Part shown: piece after piece, positions 6,357-12,073 of the stretch
Layout of the letters: every line of letters starts with the position of its first letter
Position numbering within the stretch: the first letter of the stretch is position 1
Assembly (NCBI GenBank): GCA_031290325.1
Contig: JAITNU010000156.1
Location: forward strand, 1 to 12,073
DNA from: Treponema sp.
GTDB lineage: Bacteria > Spirochaetota > Spirochaetia > Treponematales > Breznakiellaceae
DNA: 12,073 nucleotides
Direction: 5' to 3'
Notes under the pieces: model-generated
Seen by the model: the letters and a program-made list of their open reading frames with translations, nothing else
What the model was told of the DNA's origin: nothing
The model's database searches: none
Program-made: the position numbers and the translations under genes

Positions 6357-9107
6357 ATGGCAAAACGGAAGAATGTTTTTTTCTTCGGTGAAGGCAAAGC
6401 GGAAGGAGACGCCGGGATGCGGGATCTCCTCGGCGGCAAGGGCGCTAATTTAGCGGAAATGACCAATCTTGGAATTCCGGTTCCCCCGGGGTTTACGATT
6501 TCTACGGAAGTCTGCGCCGCCTATTACGAAAACAAGAACCACTATCCGGCAGGTCTTGAAGACGATGTGTTGAAGAACCTGAAAAGACTGGAAAAGGTGA
6601 TGGGGATGCACCTGGGTGATCCCCTTGATCCCCTGCTGGTTTCGGTGCGTTCCGGTGCGCCGGTTTCCATGCCCGGTATGATGGATACCATCCTCAATTT
6701 AGGGATGAACGACGATGCCGTTCATGGACTTGCTGCAAAAACCGGCAATCCCCGGTTTGCCTGGGATGCGTACCGGCGTTTTATTCAGATGTATGGCGAT
6801 GTGGTCATGCAGGTACCTGGTGAGGCTTTTGAGAAAGCCATCAAAACCATAAAACAGGCCCGGCAGGTTCAGCTTGATACTGAATTAGATGAGCAGGATT
6901 TAAAAAAACTCGTGTCCCGGTATAAAAAAATAATTAAAAATCAGACGGATCGGGATTTTCCCCAGGACCCGCTGGATCAACTCTGGGGCGCCATTGACGC
7001 GGTGTTCGGTTCCTGGATGAACGAACGGGCCATCAAATACCGCCAGATCAATGACATCAAAAACCTGAAAGGGACTGCCGTCAATGTACAGTCCATGGTG
7101 TTCGGCAACTTTGGTGATGATTCAGGGACCGGGGTTTGTTTCAGCAGGGACCCTTCCACTGGGGAAAACAAGTTCTATGGCGAATACCTGATGAACGCCC
7201 AGGGAGAAGATGTGGTGGCTGGTATCAGAACCCCGGAAAAAATCGCCACCCTGGAAGAGAAAAGCAAGCCCCTCTACGACCAGCTCGTGAAAATCAAGAA
7301 CAAGCTGGAACGGCATTTCCGGGATATGCAGGATATGGAGTTCACCGTTCAGCAGGGTAAGCTCTTCATCCTCCAGACCAGAAACGGCAAGCGGGCCGGA
7401 GCTGCCGCGGTTAAATGCGCCATTGATATGGTGGCGGAACGGCTCATTGACAAGAAAACCGCGATCTTCCGGGTTACTCCGGATCACCTGGATCAGCTCC
7501 TCCACCCCATGGTCGATCCTGATGCCCTGAAAGCTGCCGCCTCCTTAACCCAGGGACTCAACGCATCCCCTGGTGCGGCCTCTGGGAAGATCGTGTTCTC
7601 CGCCCAGGACGCGGAGGATGGGCATGCCCAGGGGGAAAAGGTGCTCCTGGTCCGCAAAGACACCAGTCCCGAAGATATCGGGGGCATGGTTGTTTCCGAG
7701 GGGATACTCACCTCCACCGGCGGCATGACGAGCCACGCAGCAGTGGTTGCCCGGGGCATGGGCACGCCCTGTGTCGCCGGTGCCAAAGGCATTACGGTCA
7801 AGACTAAAACCGTGGAGATCGGAGACAAGAGCTTCAAGGAAGGGGACTGGATAACTATCGACGGTTCCACCGGCGACGTGTATGAAGGGCAGCTCCCCCT
7901 GGTGATGCCGCAAATATCCCAGGATATGCAGACCTTCCTGGGCTGGTGCGACGACATCCGGGCTGCTTCATTACGGGGTAATCTCAAGGGCTTTGAGGTG
8001 CGGACCAATGCAGACCAGCCAGAGGACGCGAAGCGGGCCTTTGATTTCGGTGCCCAAGGGGTGGGACTCTGCCGCACGGAACACATGTTCTTTGATAAGG
8101 ACAAGCTCATCCACTTCCGGGCCATGATCGTGGCAGATACGGTGGAGGAGCGGAAGGAAGCCTTACAGCAGATTCTCCCCCTCCAGCAGCAAGACTTTTT
8201 CGGCATCTTTAAGGCCATGGAAGGCCGTCCGGTAACCATCCGGCTTTTAGATCCGCCCCTCCACGAATTCGTTCCCCACACCGAGGAAGAGATTGCCGAG
8301 CTTGCGGCTCATCTCCAGGTAAATCCCCGGAAACTGAAGCCTAAGCTCGAAAAGCTCTATGAAGCCAATCCCATGCTGGGGCATCGGGGCTGCCGCCTCG
8401 CGGTAACCTACCCGGAAATATACGATATGCAGGTTGAGGCCCTCGCACGGGCCGCAGTGGCGTGCATCCAGGAAAACATCCCGGTGGTTCCTGAAATCAT
8501 GATCCCTATTGTTTGTGATGAAAAGGAACTGGCCCTCCTTCGTCCCAACGCAGAGCGGATCATCAAAGCGGTATTTGAGCAGGCCGGTGTCAAGCTGCCT
8601 ATCAAAATCGGTACCATGATCGAGGTTCCCCGTGGAGCACTCCTGGCCGACAAGATTGCCGAATACGCGGACTTCTTCAGCTTCGGCACCAACGACCTCA
8701 CCCAGATGACCTTTGCCTTCAGCCGGGACGATGTGGCATCCTTCATGCCTGCCTATCTTTCAAAAAACATCCTGGAAGTGGATCCCTTTAAATCCATTGA
8801 TGAAGCAGGGGTCGGCTCCCTCATCCAGTATGCCACGGACAAAGGACGGAAGGTGAACCCAACCCTCAAGATCGGTATCTGCGGCGAGCATGGTGGTGAT
8901 CCCAAAACCATTGATTTCTGTTTCCGTACAGGCTTGAGCTACGTGTCTTGTTCTCCCTACCGAGTACCCCTTGCCCGGCTTGCCGGCGCCCAGGCGGTGA
9001 TCAGTAATGCGGTCCCGAATAAGGCCAGCCCTAAAAAGACCCGATCCAAAGCCACTGCTCAGGGGAAACCGGCGCGGAAGACGCAGGAACCCCGCAAGAG
9101 AGGATAA
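6357..9107 (+). CDS. ppdK: Pyruvate, phosphate dikinase (PPDK)
   Basis: Predicted 916-residue cytoplasmic enzyme that reversibly converts pyruvate, ATP and phosphate to PEP, AMP and PPi. In anaerobes it often runs in the ATP-forming direction using PPi. The N-terminal ATP-grasp domain (about 1-360) shows LLGGKGANLAEM, SVRSGAPVSMPGMMDTILNL and SMVFGNFGDDSGTG. The swivelling phospho-His domain (about 400-510) carries GGMTSHAAVVARGMGTPCVAGA with catalytic His460. The C-terminal PEP/pyruvate barrel has GLCRTEHMFF, NPMLGHRGCR, IGTMIEVPRGAL, FGTNDLTQMTF and GICGEHGGDP with catalytic Cys842. Full-length PPDKs are usually about 875-890 residues. This one ends with an extra Lys/Arg-rich tail (about 886-916). 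GGAGG at 6346-6350 lies 6 nt before the ATG, fixing the start. It is monocistronic here, divergent from glgX and convergent with the histidine kinase gene. Confidence 0.98.
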   Translation: MAKRKNVFFFGEGKAEGDAGMRDLLGGKGANLAEMTNLGIPVPPGFTISTEVCAAYYENKNHYPAGLEDDVLKNLKRLEKVMGMHLGDPLDPLLVSVRSGAPVSMPGMMDTILNLGMNDDAVHGLAAKTGNPRFAWDAYRRFIQMYGDVVMQVPGEAFEKAIKTIKQARQVQLDTELDEQDLKKLVSRYKKIIKNQTDRDFPQDPLDQLWGAIDAVFGSWMNERAIKYRQINDIKNLKGTAVNVQSMVFGNFGDDSGTGVCFSRDPSTGENKFYGEYLMNAQGEDVVAGIRTPEKIATLEEKSKPLYDQLVKIKNKLERHFRDMQDMEFTVQQGKLFILQTRNGKRAGAAAVKCAIDMVAERLIDKKTAIFRVTPDHLDQLLHPMVDPDALKAAASLTQGLNASPGAASGKIVFSAQDAEDGHAQGEKVLLVRKDTSPEDIGGMVVSEGILTSTGGMTSHAAVVARGMGTPCVAGAKGITVKTKTVEIGDKSFKEGDWITIDGSTGDVYEGQLPLVMPQISQDMQTFLGWCDDIRAASLRGNLKGFEVRTNADQPEDAKRAFDFGAQGVGLCRTEHMFFDKDKLIHFRAMIVADTVEERKEALQQILPLQQQDFFGIFKAMEGRPVTIRLLDPPLHEFVPHTEEEIAELAAHLQVNPRKLKPKLEKLYEANPMLGHRGCRLAVTYPEIYDMQVEALARAAVACIQENIPVVPEIMIPIVCDEKELALLRPNAERIIKAVFEQAGVKLPIKIGTMIEVPRGALLADKIAEYADFFSFGTNDLTQMTFAFSRDDVASFMPAYLSKNILEVDPFKSIDEAGVGSLIQYATDKGRKVNPTLKIGICGEHGGDPKTIDFCFRTGLSYVSCSPYRVPLARLAGAQAVISNAVPNKASPKKTRSKATAQGKPARKTQEPRKRG

Positions 9108-9150
9108 CTATGTTGCTTTGCTCTGTAGTTGCTAAGTTCATGTAGTGTAC

Positions 9151-9186
9151 TGTTGAGTATACCCAAGCGATGAGGTATACTCAACA
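9151..9186. repeat. Perfect 13-bp inverted repeat between ppdK and the kinase gene
   Basis: TGTTGAGTATACC (9151-9163) is followed by a 10-nt spacer and its exact reverse complement GGTATACTCAACA (9174-9186). It begins 43 nt after the ppdK stop in a convergent spacer. Neither strand has a T-run after it, so a classic intrinsic terminator is not supported. A related half-site GGTACACTCAA (one mismatch) lies at 9268-9278. Candidates are an operator, an mRNA 3'-end stability hairpin, or a remnant of a mobile-element end. Confidence 0.75.
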
Positions 9187-9212
9187 TGCATTATACATCT
9201 GGGGTACTTACT

Positions 9213-9238
9213 GGCCCGGAGGTGCGGGACCGTTTTTT
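9213..9238 (+). terminator. Candidate intrinsic terminator for ppdK
   Basis: GGCCCG (9213-9218) can pair with CGGG-A-CC (9225-9231, one bulged A) across a 6-nt loop. One G follows and then six Ts (9233-9238). The stem is short but GC-rich and properly followed by the U-tract. It lies about 105 nt after the ppdK stop, beyond the 13-bp inverted repeat. The remainder of the 9108-9289 spacer shows no supported gene. Confidence 0.45.
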
Positions 9239-9289
9239 CCAGCTTATCCTGTACAGCGGTAAGGAAGGGTACACTCAAACCGGTGGTGT

Positions 9290-10687
9290 TCATATCTGTA
9301 CCGTAAATACGCTCCCTTTGCCGTTTTCACTTTCAACACTGATACTCCCCCCATGTGCCCCAACAATGGTCGCGGCTATGGTAAGGCCGATACCGGCCCC
9401 GCCGGTATTGTGGTTCCGGGATTTATCAGAACGGTAGAACCGTTCAAAAACATGGGGGATATCGCTTTCCGGTATACCCATACCGGTATCAGCAATCCTT
9501 ATGGCCCAGTTTTTTTCCCCCTTTTCGATACTCACCATAACGCTCCCGCAGTCGGTGTACTTGATCGCATTAGACAAGAGGTTAATAAAAACCTGTTTAA
9601 GCCGGTCATAATCGGCAATGATGGGGCTTTCCCGGAGCTTTACCGTGAGGGCAATGCCCTTCTCCTGGGCCAGGGGCATGAATTGTTCCACCGTAAGGTG
9701 CAGTAATTTTGAAAGATCGAAATCGGTCTTATTAAGGTCGATATCGTTCCATTCAAGATGGGTCAGGGTATTCAAATCTTCCACCAGTTTGGTAAGGCGT
9801 ATGACCTCCTCATGGCAACTTACCAGCCGTTCTGTGTCCGGTTTCCAGACCCCGTCAATCATGGCTTCAATAGTCCCCTGCAAACACGTGAGGGGAGTGC
9901 GTAATTCATGGGCAATATCCGCCGTGAGCCGCTTTTGGCGGCGTTCCCCTTCTTCCAGTTCTTCTGCCAGTTCATTGATTGAGTGGGAAAGTTCCGCCAG
10001 CTCCCGCATTTTATAGGTATCCGGTATTCTGATGCCCAGAGTATGATGGGTGCTCCCGCTGGTGTAACCCAGCGCGATCTGCCGGGCCGCTTCCCCTGCT
10101 TTGAGTATGGGACGGGCTATGGTCCTGGACAGCAGAACAGAAACGACGATGCTCAAGAGGATAAAAACAACGCTTGCCACTAAGAGCAGCCGGTTTATTG
10201 AAGTCAGGAATTGTGTTTCTGTTTCACTGTAAAAAAAAGGGCCGTAGGTTTCTATAGTTACCGTCCCGATAGTCCGGCCATTGTAAGTAAGAGGGTAGTG
10301 TTGGTTCTGCAATGCTCCGTTTAAACTAAAGGTGGTTTCCATCCGTTCGGTAATATCGTTTAATACTTTGGCACATTGCTGCATATCACAAGAACGGGCA
10401 TCCCAGATAAGCTGCCCCTTTTCATCTTCCAGGCTCAGGATATACCCCTCATGGGCAAAATACATACCCATTGCTTCAACGGTGATTTCATCAAAACCAT
10501 TACTATTCGGATCGTACTGTTCATCCATTATCCTGACTATTTCACGGTTCTTTTCAGCAATGTTTTCCTTTATCAACCCGGTAAATATTAAAGCGGTAAA
10601 TTGGTTTACTATCATGGTTAATACCAAGAGGGCGATACTGATAAACAGGGAGTATGTCAGGGTTAGACGGTTTTGCAGACTAATCAT
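9290..10687 (-). CDS. Membrane sensor histidine kinase (BaeS/OmpR-partner type)
   Basis: Predicted 465-residue inner-membrane kinase that senses an external signal and phosphorylates the response regulator encoded just upstream. Membrane segment 1 is about 10-37 and segment 2 about 166-186, enclosing a roughly 125-residue extracytoplasmic sensor domain with WDARSCDMQQC (Cys100, Cys105). HAMP follows (about 187-250, SRTIARPILKAGEAARQI), then the HisKA H-box TADIAHELRTPLT with phospho-accepting His260. The ATPase domain has the N-box NLLSNAIKY (Asn373), G1 IADTGMGIP, F-box VFERFYRSDKS and G2 GGAGIGLTIA. All catalytic motifs are intact. AAGGA lies 8 nt before the ATG and inside the 15-nt gap after the regulator gene, so the two are co-transcribed and coupled. 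The signal is not identifiable from sequence. The divergent FtrD-like operon makes a metal or redox cue attractive, but the BaeS resemblance would equally fit envelope stress. Confidence 0.95.
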   Translation of the reverse strand: MISLQNRLTLTYSLFISIALLVLTMIVNQFTALIFTGLIKENIAEKNREIVRIMDEQYDPNSNGFDEITVEAMGMYFAHEGYILSLEDEKGQLIWDARSCDMQQCAKVLNDITERMETTFSLNGALQNQHYPLTYNGRTIGTVTIETYGPFFYSETETQFLTSINRLLLVASVVFILLSIVVSVLLSRTIARPILKAGEAARQIALGYTSGSTHHTLGIRIPDTYKMRELAELSHSINELAEELEEGERRQKRLTADIAHELRTPLTCLQGTIEAMIDGVWKPDTERLVSCHEEVIRLTKLVEDLNTLTHLEWNDIDLNKTDFDLSKLLHLTVEQFMPLAQEKGIALTVKLRESPIIADYDRLKQVFINLLSNAIKYTDCGSVMVSIEKGEKNWAIRIADTGMGIPESDIPHVFERFYRSDKSRNHNTGGAGIGLTIAATIVGAHGGSISVESENGKGSVFTVQI

Positions 10688-10702
10688 ATTTTTTTCCTTG
10701 CA

Positions 10703-11395
10703 TTATTTCTGTCCGCCAAAGCGGTATCCCATACCATAAACGGTAACAATATATTTGGGCGCCTTCGGATCATCTCCTATTTTAGAGCGGAGGTTTTTTA
10801 TATGCGTATCAATTGAGCGGTCAAAGCCCTCATAGGTTTCACCCTTTATATGTTCCAGTATTTCATCCCGGGTAAATATTTTGGTCTGCCGGGACATAAG
10901 CAGGGCAAGGATATGGTACTCATCACGGGTCAAGGTAATGGTTTCCCCCTGAAGGCTGAGGCTCCGCTTTTCCGTATCCAGGGTTAAATCATCATAGACA
11001 AGGCAAGTATCGGTCTTTTGAGTATTCCTGGTTCTCCGCAAGACCGACTCGATCCGCGCCATGAGCTGCCGGGGGCTGAAAGGCTTACACACATAATCAT
11101 CCGCCCCGATATTGAGACCCTGGATGATACTTTCCTCATCCACCCTGGCGGTGATCATTATAATAGGAACATCCGAGACTTCCCGGATTTTCCGGCACCA
11201 TACTTCCCCGCTCAAATCCGGGAGCATGAGGTCAAGGAGTATCAGGGATACGGGATTTTTGTCAAAAAGCTCCATCCCCTCCCTGCCGTTTTGGGCACAC
11301 AGGCCCGTGTATCCGCTTATTTCCAGGTAGGATTTAACCAGGGAACGGATTTTTTCTTCATCATCTACGACTAAAACCACCGGTCTGTCTTTCAT
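10703..11395 (-). CDS. OmpR/PhoB-family response regulator (BaeR-like)
   Basis: Predicted 230-residue cytoplasmic DNA-binding regulator. The receiver domain (about 5-118) has the acidic pair Asp11/Asp12, phospho-acceptor Asp55 in LILLDLMLPD, switch residue Thr82 and conserved Lys104 in YVCKPFSP. The C-terminal winged helix (about 130-228) shows LTRDEYHILALLM, FTRDEILEHI, RSIDTHIKNLRSKIG and the end VYGMGYRFG typical of the family. Length is standard. It is first in the operon, with the kinase gene 15 nt downstream. Its SD (GAGGAA) is about 10 nt before the ATG, somewhat far, and part of it lies inside a 3-codon mini-ORF. Members usually bind direct repeats with about 10-11-bp spacing and often regulate their own promoter. 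Such a repeat lies in its leader. Confidence 0.96.
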   Translation of the reverse strand: MKDRPVVLVVDDEEKIRSLVKSYLEISGYTGLCAQNGREGMELFDKNPVSLILLDLMLPDLSGEVWCRKIREVSDVPIIMITARVDEESIIQGLNIGADDYVCKPFSPRQLMARIESVLRRTRNTQKTDTCLVYDDLTLDTEKRSLSLQGETITLTRDEYHILALLMSRQTKIFTRDEILEHIKGETYEGFDRSIDTHIKNLRSKIGDDPKAPKYIVTVYGMGYRFGGQK

Positions 11396-11401
11396 AATTT
11401 T

Positions 11402-11413
11402 TTATTTCCTCAT
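11402..11413 (-). other. Possible 3-codon leader mini-ORF before the response regulator
   Basis: The minus strand reads GAGGAAATT-ATG-AGG-AAA-TAA, then AAAATT and the regulator ATG. The mini-ORF (Met-Arg-Lys-stop) has its own SD-like GAGG and spans the SD of the regulator gene. Its translation could interfere with or feed re-initiation at the regulator start. It is very short and may be only a by-product of the 11-bp repeat. Confidence 0.25.
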
Positions 11414-11425
11414 AATTTCCTCACA
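11404..11425. promoter_or_regulatory. Tandem 11-bp direct repeat in the divergent regulator/ftrD-like spacer
   Basis: ATTTCCTCATA (11404-11414) is followed directly by ATTTCCTCACA (11415-11425), 10 of 11 identical. The 11-bp period matches how OmpR/PhoB regulators bind two half-sites on one DNA face. The position, just before the regulator start and next to the AT-rich promoter region, suits autoregulation. On the minus-strand transcript the same copies supply two GAGGAAA SD-like motifs, so duplication of an SD region is a rival explanation. Confidence 0.4.
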
Positions 11426-11446
11426 ATAGTATATTATATTATAAAC
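11426..11446. promoter_or_regulatory. AT-rich core of a divergent promoter region
   Basis: The stretch TAGTATATTATATTATAAAC offers -10-like hexamers on both strands (for example TATTAT and TATAAA on plus, TATAAT on minus). It lies between the response-regulator start and the ftrD-like start. No single -35/-10 pair stands out, so the exact starts cannot be assigned. Confidence 0.4.
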
Positions 11447-11473
11447 AGCAAGTGGTAATTGTTTTTATATCTG

Positions 11474-11496
11474 TTTTTTCCAGGAAAAGGAAAAAA
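11474..11496 (+). repeat. 8-bp inverted repeat in the ftrD-like leader
   Basis: TTTTTTCC (11474-11481) and GGAAAAAA (11489-11496) are exact reverse complements around a 7-nt loop, AGGAAAA. The element ends 11 nt before the SD of the ftrD-like gene. Because it is mostly A/T, the hairpin would be weak, and an operator for a symmetric DNA-binding protein is equally possible. Confidence 0.35.
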
Positions 11497-11519
11497 GAAT
11501 AAACTGCGGAGGTTCAGAA

Positions 11520-11990
11520 ATGAACAGATGTTTTATTACCCTGTTGCTGTTATTGACAGCAGGGGCTTCGGTATTTGCACAGAACTCAGGTGCCTTGAAT
11601 ATGGTAAAGCCAGTCATCACCGACCGGGACCTGGTTATCAACATTGGAGAAATTACGGAGAACGCCGTCTTTTTCCCGGTGGATATTCAGGGGACCCGTA
11701 TCGAAGTATTAGCGGTAAAGGCCCCGGATGGTACGATACGAACGGCCTTTAATACCTGTCAGGTTTGCTATGGTTCAGGCCGGGGCTTTTACAAGCAGCA
11801 GGGAACGGTGCTGGTATGCCAGAACTGTGGCAACCGGTTCAGAATGAACATGGTCGAAAAACGATCCGGCGGCTGTAATCCGGTTCCGATCTTTGCGGAT
11901 AATAAAACGGTAACGGATACTACCATTACCATCAGCAAAATATATCTGACCAGGGCAAAGGAAATTTTCGCCCGGTGGAAGCGGAGTTAA
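11520..11990 (+). CDS. Periplasmic DUF2318 / FtrD-like Cys-rich protein
   Basis: Predicted 156-residue exported protein. The signal peptide is residues 1-20 (hydrophobic core, cut after SVFA before Gln21); there is no lipobox. The C-terminal half carries the DUF2318 cysteine pattern: CQVC (Cys80, Cys83), CQNCGNRF (Cys100, Cys103) and GGCNPVPI (Cys119), suited to an iron-sulfur cluster or metal site. The family includes Bordetella FtrD and Campylobacter Cj1660, which sit in ferrous-iron uptake loci with a P19 protein and an FTR1-type permease and are thought to act in electron transfer or iron delivery. Some family members are fused to membrane domains; this one is the short soluble form. GGAGG at 11508-11512 lies 7 nt before the ATG. 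It is the first gene of an operon continuing into a lipoprotein 12 nt downstream, and divergent from a two-component system. Confidence 0.85.
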   Translation: MNRCFITLLLLLTAGASVFAQNSGALNMVKPVITDRDLVINIGEITENAVFFPVDIQGTRIEVLAVKAPDGTIRTAFNTCQVCYGSGRGFYKQQGTVLVCQNCGNRFRMNMVEKRSGGCNPVPIFADNKTVTDTTITISKIYLTRAKEIFARWKRS

Positions 11991-12002
11991 AGGGGGATAT
12001 AC

Positions 12003-12073
12003 ATGAAAAAGCATAAAACGCCGGTATTATACCTGGGGGCGCTTCTTCTTGCGTTGTCATCATGCGGCAATTT
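12003..12073 (+). CDS. N-terminus of a lipoprotein, cut by window edge
   Basis: Only 23 codons are visible: MKKHKTPVLYLGALLLALSS followed by Cys21-Gly-Asn. The basic start, hydrophobic core and LSSC lipobox indicate a lipoprotein signal peptide with lipidation at Cys21. AGGGGG lies 7 nt before the ATG, which is 12 nt after the ftrD-like stop, so the two genes are surely one operon. The mature protein is outside the window. In related iron-uptake loci this place can hold metal-binding, thioredoxin-like or ABC-transporter-associated proteins, but nothing here decides between them. Confidence 0.8.
   Translation, partial: MKKHKTPVLYLGALLLALSSCGN

Noticed and set aside
6167..6391. 74-residue plus-strand frame in the glgX/ppdK spacer
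   Set aside because: It has no SD, runs into the start of ppdK in another frame, and spans the ppdK promoter.
9186..9437. 83-residue plus-strand frame starting in the inverted repeat
   Set aside because: It has no SD and most of it is antisense to the end of the kinase gene. The first 35 residues are not recognised; a decayed fragment cannot be excluded but is unsupported.
11775..12014. Minus-strand frame opposite the ftrD-like gene
   Set aside because: It is antisense to a gene with signal peptide, SD and the DUF2318 Cys motifs.

Overview
The window looks like chromosomal DNA from a spirochaete, most likely a Treponema-type free-living or gut species. This is inferred from the gene content: a secreted caspase-like/TPR protein, GlgX, a bacterial AspRS, PPi-dependent PPDK, a BaeSR-like two-component pair and an FtrD-like (DUF2318) metal-transport protein. 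It also rests on moderate GC with AT-rich intergenic stretches. No rRNA or tRNA gene, CRISPR array or complete mobile element was seen, and genus assignment cannot be settled from this sequence alone.

Layout. Bases 1-319 hold no convincing complete gene: a short degenerate 10-nt repeat (1-40) and a GC-rich orphan open frame (from about 89) that may be a gene remnant. Bases 320-6138 are three minus-strand genes read in the order glgX (glycogen debranching), aspS (aspartyl-tRNA synthetase), and an exported caspase-fold protease with eight C-terminal TPRs. The gaps are 49 and 85 nt, and each holds a hairpin (3950-3971 and 2072-2109). A 218-nt divergent spacer then separates glgX from ppdK (6357-9107, plus), which has an extended -10 promoter and a strong Shine-Dalgarno (SD). 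ppdK ends facing a minus-strand two-component operon (response regulator 10703-11395, then histidine kinase 9290-10687). The convergent spacer holds a perfect 13-bp inverted repeat and a candidate intrinsic terminator.

The right end is a 124-nt AT-rich divergent region carrying a tandem 11-bp repeat. It leads into a plus-strand operon: a periplasmic DUF2318/FtrD-like Cys-rich protein (11520-11990), then a lipoprotein cut off by the window edge (from 12003).

How the genes fit together. GlgX trims glycogen for glycolysis, and PPDK interconverts PEP and pyruvate with ATP/PPi, so the divergent glgX/ppdK pair is metabolically coherent. The two-component pair sits back to back with the start of what looks like a P19/FtrABCD-type iron (or other metal) uptake operon. 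It is a reasonable candidate for that operon's regulator, but this is inference. The most interesting points are the secreted caspase-TPR protein, the TCS/FtrD-like divergent unit with its tandem repeats and mini-ORF, the hairpin masking the aspS start, the 13-bp inverted repeat after ppdK, and the basic tail on PPDK.
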